A stretch of DNA of 64,000 nt from Poa pratensis (lineage: Eukaryota > Streptophyta > Magnoliopsida > Poales > Poaceae), in assembly GCA_947311845.1 (NCBI GenBank), contig CAMZMU010000089.1, positions 18,977,338 to 19,041,337 of the forward strand, in the 5' to 3' direction. Within the stretch, counting starts at the first letter, position 1. Every line of letters starts with the position of its first letter. The notes below the pieces were generated by a model, which saw only the letters and a list, made by a program, of their open reading frames with translations, was not told where the DNA came from and did no database searches. The translations under genes and the position numbers were made by a program. Shown one piece after another: positions 35,902-45,345 of this stretch.

Positions 35902-38436
35902 TCAAGTCTTTGATTTAGGTACCCATTTTGGAATGGGTCCTCTTTTGTTAGTCACAAGGGTCTTTGGAACCCAAATAGCATAGTGATAATCATCTCCATA
36001 TGAAGAGCCAACATATTTAGCAAAAACACAACCATTTGTAGATTTCAAAAGAACATATGAGGGGTTGTATTTTCCCGCAAAGTTATTGTGAGTGGCATTG
36101 CCCCTAGTGACATTACCACTCCCAATAGAGTTGTCATTTGCTTTGGCTAACTCCCCCTCCTTCACAAAAACAATATCTTTGGAAGGGGGAGTCGCCTTCT
36201 TCTTCTTGTTGTTGACCTTCTTAGAGTTGGGTGTGAACCCAATTCCTTCTTTGCCAACCACTCCCTTTTGATTGCTCAAAAGATCATTGAGGTTCTTTTC
36301 CCCTTGGATACAAGTGGCTAGGCCCTTCTCAAGTTGGGCCTTCAACTAGTGTTTTCCTCAATAAGAGATGCCTTGACACATAAAGGGTTAGTGGAACAAG
36401 CATTTGCATCTTTATCATTATGAGAAGTGGTGAAGCTAGCATAGATAAATTGAGCTTGTAGTTTGGCATATGACTCCTTGAGTGTAGTGAGCTCACTTGA
36501 GGTCACCTTGTGGGTTTCCCTAAGTTGCTCAAAACCCTCAAAGAGCTTGTTATGACTCTCTACAAGTTCCTCATTTTTACTTTTTAGATCAATAGCAATT
36601 TGAATAGAGGTTTCACGAGTTTCTTTTGCCTTGGAAAGATCCATGGCATGTGTCTCCTCAAGTTGCTCACGGAGCAATTGTTCCTCAACAAGTTGATCTT
36701 CTAGCTCACCAATTTTGTCGGCATGATCACATGCATGCCCTTCGAGCTCACAAATCCTAACATCCTTCTCATTAAGAAGATGCTTGGCTTCTCCATATTG
36801 ATACATGAGGGCCTCAACCATTTTCTTGGTTGGACCTTGGAGCTTGCTAATGAAGATAGAAATTTTATCCTCTTCTTCAATTTTCCCTACATCCTCAACA
36901 CAATCCAATAGTGATGGGTTAGAGGAGATAGTAATTTTTGGTGGGGAATTCACCTTTGTTTCCTTGGCCATGAGGCACATAGGCTTGGAGATCTTGTCGT
37001 CGTTTGGAGATGAGAAGAGGTTGGCCAATGATGGAGGAAGGGTGCCCATTGCAAGAGCCGCCATTCCTACTTCTTCACTTGGTTCTTTATCCTCCTCACC
37101 TCCGGACTCGTATTCCTCTTGATGGGATGCCACAAGAGCCTTTTGAGGTGATCTCTTCATGTAGGTAGGCTTGGGGTGGTACTTGTTCTTCTTTAGAATG
37201 AGTTGACCACCATTATCCTCTCTTCTTTCATAGGGGCAATCCTTCACAAGATGAGTGTCCTTTCCACAATTGAAGCACATTCTTTTTATTGGTGGAGGGT
37301 TGACGCTCTTGTTCTTCTTGTTCCAAAACCGGGTGGCGGCAAGTGCAAGAACTTCATTGAGCTCACCCTCCAAGTCTTCTTCACCTTCATAGACCGGGCT
37401 TTCTTCATATCTTGGATGGTCTACCACACGAGCCTTCAAAGCAAGAGTCTTTGGGCCACGGACTTGGTTGAAAGACTTGGATGTGGACTTCAATGTATCA
37501 TAGGTGACAAATTGAGCCAAGATGTCATTGGGAGTCATTGTTGTGTAATCCGCTCTTGCATGGAGGTTCATCACCATAGTTTCACTATATGGCATAATTG
37601 CTTGAAGGAACTTGGCCTTGACCCATTCATCATCCATATCCTTCTTTCCATTTTCCCTACATGTCACCACAAGCTTGTAGAGTCTTCGGTAAAGTTCGGT
37701 CGGAGTCTCTTCGTCTAGCATGATGAAGTTGTCAACTTGATGTTGAAGGACGGCCGCATTGGAGCGTTGAATGCCCTCATTTCCTTCATACACGGTTTCA
37801 AGATAGAGCCAAGCCTCATTGCAAGTTTTGAGATTCCGCACATGATCTTCATCATTTGCGGTCATAGCACTCTCAAGAATGTACTTGGCATTTGCATCAA
37901 GTTGCTCATCAATCTCTTCTTGCTTGGTCAAGTTGTTGGGATCAACTGGGTTGAAACCATGTAGAACCACCCTCCAAAGATGCACCGATGAGCTGCGAAA
38001 ATAAGACTCCATAGATTTCTTCCAAGTGAAATAACGAGTATTATCAAGCTTAGGAGGGGGTCTACCAAGGTTGGTTATATGAGGTTGAGTGAGTGCAACT
38101 TGAGTGAGATAAGAGCTAGGTGGAGCAAAGTTAAGAGAAGGCTTCTCAAGGTTTATCATTTTTATCCTTGTCACTAGCTCCCTTAATAGGGCTAGCGGAT
38201 GATGAGGAGCCATTTTGATTAGATACCCGAGTATACACCTCATCCACCATTTTGCCTTTCATGAACCCAAAAAGTTCAATCATGGACTTCATGGTGATTG
38301 GGGCATCACCCTCGGGAGGGATTATTCCCGCTTCGATTAGTTCTTTGTCAAGTTGTTCTCTATCAAATTTTTCTTGTTCCTTAGCAAGTCTTAACTCCTC
38401 ATCTTTAGCACGTTGTACATCCTCCGCACTAGCCAT
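35902..38436 (-). pseudogene. Copia gag (frameshifted)
   Basis: The probable start is the ATG at 38436 (MASAEDVQRAKDEELRLAKE), only 54 nt after the LTR. The frame changes near 38155, then a long open stretch to 36342 carries the copia gag core (RYFTWKKSMESYF, EGNEGIQRSN). The zinc knuckle CFNCGKDTHLVKDC (CX2CX4HX4C) and a long coiled-coil-like region (LEDQLVEEQLLREQLEETH) follow. A second frame change sits near 36348, and the last part ends KTLVTNKRGPIPKWV before a TGA. Two stops (TGA, TAG) in the same frame separate gag from protease, similar to the stop-separated gag-pol of SIRE-type elements. Gag would form the virus-like particle. Confidence 0.85.
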
Positions 38437-38476
38437 CCTCCTCTTTAGGCGATTAAGCCCTTAATAAAGAGACCTT

Positions 38477-38490
38477 GCTCTGATACCAAT
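38477..38490 (-). promoter_or_regulatory. Primer-binding site (initiator Met tRNA)
   Basis: Directly inside the 5' LTR the minus strand reads ATTGGTATCAGAGC. TGGTATCAGAGC is the standard plant copia site complementary to initiator methionine tRNA, used to start minus-strand DNA synthesis. Confidence 0.95.
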
Positions 38491-39794
38491 TGAAAGGATC
38501 GAGTAGGTTGACTAGGGGGGGGGGGGTGAATAGGCAACTACCAATTTTAATTTTCTTTTCAACAAGTTAAGGAATTGCTCAAATATAAGTTCTCTAGATA
38601 TGCAACTAGGTGAACAATCCTATATGATGAGCAAGAAGCTAGCTAACAAGATATACTAAACAAGGTAAGCTAGCAATACAAGTAAAGGTATATATAAAAA
38701 GGATAAGCACACGGTGACACGGAGATGATTCCCGAAGTTCACTTCCCAATGGAAGCTACGTCTTCGTTGGAGCGGTGCGGGGTCACAAGTGATCCCCGAA
38801 TAGCCGTGATATGGCACACCGTATCTCCTCCACTATATGATGCCCTCGAGGTCGGCAACAAACCTTTACAAGGATGAGGCACACTCCACAACCGAATTGG
38901 AGGCTCTCACCAATTCCCACGGCTTCCAAAGCCGCAAGAATCACAAGGCCGGGGCACGTCTCCACAACCGAATTGGAGGCTCCCGGCTAGTCCCCGCGGC
39001 TCCCAAAGCCACAAGAACGACCAACGACCGTCTAGGGTTCCAATGAACCCAAGATGCACAAGTTCCTCTAAGGAATGGATATGGAAATCAAATCGCTTTG
39101 GTGGAAGGGTAGATCTAGGTCAACTCTCCCAAGTCCTAGAAGGACAAGGTGTTTGAGTGGCTAGGGAGAGAGATCTACCAAGTTTAAGCTTGCAACAATG
39201 GTGGGGAAGATATTTCTGGTCGTGGTGCCCTCTCCAATGTAGGAGAAGGCCTTTATATACTGCCCCCAGATTCTAGCCGTTGCAGACAGGTAAATCGGAT
39301 AATCCGATTCAAGTCAACATCGGATTATCCGATGGAATCGGATAATCCGATCAGACTATCATCGGATAATCCGAACAGCGTCAGTGAAGATTTCTTCAGT
39401 CCTTGGCAGAATTCCAGCGAAATCTTGATCATCGGATAATCCGATATTTCCAACTCGGATAATCCGAACATCTTCAGTGTAACATTTCTTCTAGTCCTTA
39501 GCAGAATTCCAGCGAAATCTTGATCATCGGATAATCCGATATTTGCAACTCGGATAATCCGAACAACTTCAGTGTGAGATTTCTTCTAGTCCTTAGCAGA
39601 ATTCCAGCGAAATCTGCAAATCGGATAATCCGATTCTCTTCAGCAACAAAACTGGCTCTTTTCAACTCCCTTTTTGGTTTCGATGCAAAGATGTTTTACA
39701 CACTTAAAACCTGCATCACTTGATTCACATGTTAAATGTCACTAGTGTTGTTGCCTAACACACAAAACACAAGGGATTAATAAATGTCCTTTCA
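38491..39794 (-). repeat. Copia 5' LTR (1304 bp)
   Basis: This is nearly identical to the other LTR. It has nine palindrome copies instead of ten because one copy with its spacer is missing near 39620, a 12-G run instead of 14, and the same TATA box at 39252-39258. The 95-bp repeat anchors are at 39412, 39507 and 39602. Confidence 0.95.
39294..39636. repeat. Array of ATCGGATAATCCGAT palindromes in 5' LTR
   Basis: Nine copies stand in the same arrangement as in the 3' LTR. The last two copies of the other LTR are replaced by a single one here, as expected from slippage or recombination between repeats. Confidence 0.9.
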
Positions 39795-39954
39795 TATGAG
39801 CAATATCCAATTTATCGATGAGAACGATGTTGCATCCCTGGTGGTCCAAGAATCGCCCAAGGTCACTAGTGACTCAAATATCTACGGAGTTACTCCTATA
39901 TTACCGATGGGCGGTTCTTTTTCGGGGGGCCTTAATTTGCAGCCATCCACATGA
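39795..39954 (+). pseudogene. Neprosin C-terminal exon fragment, right part
   Basis: This continues the fragment that stops at 28127. It reads SNIQFIDENDVASLVVQ, then SDSNIYGVTPI, and ends at a TGA at 39952-39954. The matching gene at 45 kb has lost this frame, so this fragment keeps the better C-terminus. Only the last part of one exon is present. Confidence 0.8.
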
Positions 39955-40390
39955 TGTGAGATGGCCTTTGCAGCCTCGGCGGGGTCCTTGACCGCGCTGC
40001 GCTTGCCGCCGCTAGTCAGACCGGAGCGCCTCGGTAGGGTCCTTGGCGCCACTGCTTGCCGTCGTTCGCCTACGCATAGACATGCGGATGCGGCGCTCGG
40101 GCAATTATTTTCCAATAGGAAGGAGTAATATTAATTTCAATAACTAAAACTTTTTTACAAATGCCTTACACGACTCCTTGATAACTGAACATAATCTAGA
40201 GGTTCACAGGCTTGTATATTTACATTATGAGCCGGAACGAACTACAACTTAGCTAGAATACATACTCCGATGCAGGGGAATACACTACCAGGGTATAACT
40301 CTTGTAGCCATTGACAGAAGCATCAAGTGCCCTACTCCTATGCTCCGCTGCTATCTCACAATCTAAGAAATGCATGGTATGCAAATGCTA

Positions 40391-40496
40391 AGGAAGGGAG
40401 GCGGGGGGGGGGGGGGGGGGGGGGGGCAATTGCCCCCTAAGGTACACTTGATAGTGCAAGAATGAAAGAAAATAAAGCGCAAAACACAAGATCAAG
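40391..40496. repeat. Poly-G/GCAATTGC repeat, copy 2
   Basis: This matches the copy at 27963-28060: AGGAAGGGAGG, a 24-G run (40403-40426), GCAATTGCCCCCTAAGG and the A-rich tail. Similarity stops after CACAAGATCAA. Confidence 0.8.
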
Positions 40497-40899
40497 GTGA
40501 GAAAGGAGTGGAAAGAGTTGCTTTCAAAGAATCAAAGAAAAGATCCACGAACCTTCACATGCTCCGATTCCGTCGCCGTCGACGCCGGTCTAATTAAAAA
40601 TGTATGTGTTATTCTGCGGGTGGTAGGGGTACGGGAATGGCGCAGTGGCACGTAGGCTGGCGCATGTAGGCATGATGACTCATTCACACAAGAGACTTAA
40701 TACAACACATGATATCAATTCACTGACTAAATTCAATGGAGGCAAATGTCTATACGACCATATCTAACTGTCATCGTGAAGATAGTAAACCTACTGCAGC
40801 AAGTCTGTATATAGTCAAAGTAGCACACAAATTTCCTTTCAAAACCAAACAATAACAAAGCTGATACATAAAATCACACGGCAAACAAGTTATTGGGGT

Positions 40900-41022
40900 A
40901 CCTAAGAACACGATCTAAAATAATGAGCAATGAACTGTATAGCTATACGACCAAATGTCTATACGACCAAATTTTGTAATACCTAAGAACACGATCTAAA
41001 ATAATGAGCAATGAACTGTATA
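40900..41022. repeat. Direct 42-bp repeat, period 81
   Basis: ACCTAAGAACACGATC and the 26 bases after it occur at 40900-40941 and again at 40981-41022. The spacer repeats CTATACGACCAAA. Confidence 0.8.
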
Positions 41023-41218
41023 CAGTTGGTGACAGACCAGAGCATCAAATGAACAGTCAAACAAGCTGAGATGGATTCTATGATGGCAACTGATAATGAA
41101 ATAAAAGTTAATAAAAACGAATTAGGGGTAACAGTTTGCAATGGGTTATACGCTAGTTTGACTCATGAGTGCGTGTACATTATACTGCTGCGAATCTCCA
41201 TCAAGTGCATTAAAAGTA

Positions 41219-41311
41219 CTCCCTCCGATCCGTATAAGGTGTTGGAGGAAATGAACTATGAACGCACAAGTATTGACTTATGCTAGCGACACTTTTATGG
41301 ATCGGAATGAG
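41219..41311. mobile_element. Stowaway MITE
   Basis: This 93-bp element has ends CTCCCTCCGATCCG and the inverted TGGATCGGAATGAG, with TA on both sides. Confidence 0.85.
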
Positions 41312-41313
41312 TA

Positions 41314-42867
41314 TAATTCTTGATCAACGAGCACACCCGCGTAGCATTATCGTGCAAACTAACTCGTTCAGGTGCAAAAGAATCCTTGAGCAGAGTACAC
41401 CCAACCCGCAGGAATCGGCCCGGCACCTGTTTATCGTGCTGCGATGAGAATTAACGAATTTCGACATGGGCCAGAACTTTTCCACCGTATTGGACCAGGG
41501 CCCATCCCGCACCTTTCTACCGTATTGGACCAGGGCCCATCTACGGGACGAACCGATTCTGCACTAGTATGGAAATTACTAGTCACATTTTAGCACTAGT
41601 ATATGAAACGTTTTCAGCCTTTGAATCAAAGAAATAATGGTCCATCCGTGGCCACCTCACCCTGACATGTTGATGTGCATGGAGTATGCGTGTATGATCT
41701 CACCTAGGACACGAAAATCAAGCGTGAAAAGTGTCATTAGATCATCTCTAGCAGACCCCTTACCTCACGGGGATTTAAACCCAAGATAAAGGGCTCAGAA
41801 AAAACGTGTAATTTGTAATCTCATAAACGATGTAATTCTAGTTGATATTTAATAAATTCCGCAGCCAAGTCCTGGTCCACTACATCCCTAACAAAAACCA
41901 GAGGCATAGCCAATCTAATAAGTTACTCACCTGTGCATAACTCGATGCGAGGCTGGAATTAATAAAATTCCCTTTTCTAAAAAAAAAAGTTACTCACCAG
42001 TGCAAATGCAATGCAGCCTGCGGCCCAATACTCAGCAATAATGTTTGGCCGATCACGAGCAGGCAATTAATAGTAATATATATAATAAGGAAAGGAACAC
42101 AAATTATGAGCCGGAAATCGCGTCTCAGTCAAAATTCCGTGAAATCTTCACGATGATTTCCCTATTCTATACGTGTATATATAGTTATATACTCCAAAAA
42201 TCAGAGCGTCAATTATGGTATCAGGCTTTAATTAGTGATTCTCCATATATACGACCTTATGGCCGGTATCTGCCTTAGTAATTGGAAAACCTTTATCTTT
42301 CCAAAAACGAGGAGGCGCAGCAGGAGGCGTAGGAGCCCGGGGGAGCAGCGCCGGCGAGCCGAGCCGTGGTGGCTAGGGTTCCGCGGCGGGCTTGATTGGA
42401 GGCACACGGGGGCGAAACCGACAGGGGAACGGCGGGGATTCGGAAGAGGATTTGGTGGCGGAGCAGTTCCGACGAGCGGCGGCGCCGGTGATGGCCGGAG
42501 CCGGTCGGAGCATGGCGTGGCGGCGGCGGCGCACGGGAGAGAGAAGGAGCGAAGAAAAGAATGGTCAAAGGCACGGGATTCGGGAGTCGGCTGCGGTGGA
42601 CGCGAGCGAGGAATGATGCACCGACACGTGGGACACCGACCTAACAAGCTAGTACATCTGCACCGTCCACGGCTGATCGAACGGCTGATGTCCTGCGAGC
42701 AACCACAGCTCGCCATTTCTTGGGAGCTTAGTTATGTTACTGATTAAACTGCATTCAAAAGGAGATACGGAAATACCAATGCCTGCCGCAAGTAACGGAA
42801 TCAATCTTGCGGCAAAAATGGAAACAAGAAATTTGAGGGCAGGGCACATTCCAAAAATAACAAATTG
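41314..42867. other. Intergenic DNA with GC-rich block
   Basis: A 34-bp tandem duplication (CCGTATTGGACCAGGGCCCA core) lies at 41479-41545. A GC-rich block at 42310-42620 is open on both strands, but neither translation shows a domain; it is probably part of a mobile element or a decayed exon. Confidence 0.4.
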
Positions 42868-42873
42868 GACGCC

Positions 42874-42880
42874 TATATAA
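42874..42880 (+). promoter_or_regulatory. TATA box of the neprosin-like gene
   Basis: TATATAA stands 53 nt upstream of the ATG at 42933, a normal plant spacing that leaves a leader of about 20-25 nt. Confidence 0.6.
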
Positions 42881-42932
42881 GCTCGCGCCTGGGATGATTA
42901 AGAGCGTAATTGTGCGCAATCTGACTGACGAG

Positions 42933-45345
42933 ATGGGAACATTTCTTCTCCCCGCTGTGTGGATGGTGCTTTTAGCCGGCTGTGGAACCAATGCCGCCCG
43001 GCTCAACGCAACCAATCAACAGGTATTTTGACTCCCATCATCGATCGTGTTAATTGGATTTCTGACAACGTTTACAGTACTTGGTGATCCATGGCGCTAT
43101 GACTTGCCTAGCTAAACTTTGAAAATAGCTTGCTAATTTACACGTCCATTGATCAGGTGAAAGTCCATGAGTCCAGCAACGCCACAAGCTTGTTGTCTCA
43201 GAGATTGCTCGGTCAATATTCACTAATTGATGCTGAATCTGGCTCCGTGATACACTATGTACGTATACGCTAATATCATTCACTAATTTTGCTTGATGGG
43301 CGACTATATGTCATAACATTATATACTAATTTTGTGCTAGTCTGCGGAGCACCTTGCGGCAGCATCCGATCAGGGTTACTACGGGTTCATCGCCACAATG
43401 GACGTGTATGGCTTCAACCTAAGCCTGAGCAGTACACGGCGGTCTCGGTTACCCTCTTCGACAAGGAGATGGCGCCGCTACGAGCCTCGGTGTAGTCCAG
43501 GTTGGCTGGGAGGTGAGTGCTATATTAACATGTGTCATCGTCAAATGCATAGTCGATACAATATAAGTCTCATGTTTTGCTTTCTACATTGTGCTAGGTT
43601 TCGCCAAAGACGTACGGTGATTCACGCACCATTTAGGTGGTCTGTGGACGGTGAGTTACCAAACCACCGGCAGCATACTTATTTTTAAATTAACACTAAC
43701 TGTTTTCTATATCAATATCATTTTAGAAGGCCTTTCTGATGACTTGATAGCTTTATTACCATACTAAATATGTTGCTACTAACTTGTGTTTTTTCTCTTT
43801 TAATTTTGATCTAGAATGATGGGTACAAGAAAACTGGTTGCCCTAATACTGCATGCGGTTTTCAACCGGAAAAGGGTGCGCCCATAGCTCTCGGAGGTGT
43901 AATTGGGACCGTTTCCCAGCCCAAGGGAGTCAAACAAACTATCACGATTGAAATTATCAAGGTACACATATGTTCGATATTATCATATCTTTTCAACATT
44001 ACAAGTTCACCGGTTACTTTTTCATGTAAAACTGAAAAGATCATAAACATATTTTTCTTGGGTAAGACAAGCATAATTGTCATACTAATGGTGGTGGGTG
44101 GGGGGGGGGGATTGCAACGATAACACTTGTTTCTACCTCAATTACACTTTTGATCTGATCCGTTGGAAATATCTAATCTAAAATAAAAAATATATTTCTG
44201 ATTGTGTACTCATAATTAAGCTTATTTGTTTCTATTTAGTTACCCTCCAATTAGAATATACATACACGAGCATTGCTATTTTGTGCTTACACATTATTTC
44301 CACGTGATATCTCTACTAAAAAACGCCATGTCTATGCTCTCAAGAAATGCATGTCATCTAAATTCTGTTGAACAAATTCAATCATGAATGGTTTAGCAGT
44401 TATAACTTTTGCTAATATTTGTGGTGCGTTTGGTCTAATATATACTTGAATACTCCCTCCATCTCAAAATATAAGGCGCCCTTTAATTCCGCTGGTCAAC
44501 GCCGTGTAACTTTCACCATGATTTGCATTTATAATAAGTATCCAAAATTATCATAAAGATATATGAAATTAAAGAATTTTGCAACATGAATCCAACGGTA
44601 CCATTATATATTCTCATTCAATATATTTTGTTATATATTGGTGGTCAAAGTTAAGCGTCAAATACCACCTTAAAAATAGCGCGCCTTGCATTTTGACACG
44701 GAGGGAGTATGAAATTTTGTACAATTACCCGACATCTACTTTCTCCCGTATTAGTGATATGAATGAAAATGTGCCATCTAAATTGCATTTTTGGCATGTG
44801 TAAATTGTGCTAACTGAATGTGTTTTGCAAGTGTACATACTTGTTTGGTTAAAAAAAACTAAATTCTCAATGCAACTTTGTGACGAATTTTTGTCTTTTA
44901 ATTATAGGACGGCAAAATGGGAGACTGGCTGGTGTATTATGGACTCAACCAGGATGATCCTGCATTGATTGGACGTTTCCCAAGGTCATTATTCACGGGA
45001 GGAATGGCAGACCGAGCGACGGGTATCCAGTTTGGTGGCTATGTGGAGACCCCCACAACGAATCTTGCTCCGATGGGAAGTGGCTACATCCCCATTGGTG
45101 ATGCATTGGCGTCCGCGTCTATGAGCAATATCCAGTTTGTCGACGAGAACAGGGTTGCATCGCTGGTGATCAAGACTCACCAACGGTCATTAGTGACTCG
45201 AATATCTACGGAGTTACTCCTATTTCCCATGGGAAGTTCTTCTTCGGGGGCCTTTGCATCCATCCACATGACGTTATATGTAGTTGTCTTGGCTTCGCTT
45301 TTTGTGTGCAAGAACTATGAACTATCAACTCAATCAATATATTAG
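42933..45345 (+). pseudogene. Neprosin-family (DUF239) gene, frameshifted
   Basis: The exons appear to be 42933-43022, 43157-43258, 43341-43512, 43598-43650, 43815-43961 and 44908 to about 45319-45345. Exon 1 encodes a signal peptide (MGTFLLPAVWMVLLAGCG). Exons 3-6 carry neprosin-domain text: GYYGFIATMDVYGFNL, VSPKTYGD, DGYKKTGCPNTACGF, ALGGVIGTVSQP, GDWLVYYGL, RFPRSLFTGG and IQFGGYVET. Neprosins are secreted prolyl endopeptidases of a glutamic type, related to the pitcher-plant enzyme. Family-like text changes frame inside exon 3 (near 43416 and 43491), inside exon 4 (near 43633) and inside exon 6 (near 45170), so the copy looks inactive. Grass genomes carry many neprosin copies. Confidence 0.75.
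44453..44707. mobile_element. Stowaway MITE in neprosin intron
   Basis: The ends CTCCCTCCATCTCAAAATATAAG and the inverted ATTTTGACACGGAGGGAG are flanked by TA. At 255 bp it is longer than the other Stowaways here. It lies in the intron before the last exon. Confidence 0.8.

Larger units (their letters stand above)
28128..39794 (-). mobile_element. Complete Ty1/copia retrotransposon (11.7 kb)
   Basis: Both ends read TGAAAGGA...TCCTTTCA and are flanked by the 5-bp duplication TATGA (28123-28127 and 39795-39799). On the minus strand the order is 5' LTR (39794-38491), PBS, gag, protease, integrase, RT and RNase H, an extra spliced gene, PPT and 3' LTR (29456-28128). Integrase before RT defines copia. 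The large size, long LTRs, big gag and extra 3' gene recall the SIRE/Maximus lineage. The LTRs differ by very few substitutions plus small indels, so the insertion is recent, yet gag and pol carry several single-base frameshifts. Confidence 0.95.

Noticed and set aside
37203..37718. Plus-strand open frame of 171 codons inside the copia element
   Set aside because: It is the reverse-strand shadow of gag, which is clearly coded on the minus strand.
42235..42747. Open frames of 160-170 codons on both strands
   Set aside because: Low-complexity Arg/Pro/Gly translations typical of GC-rich non-coding DNA; no domain.
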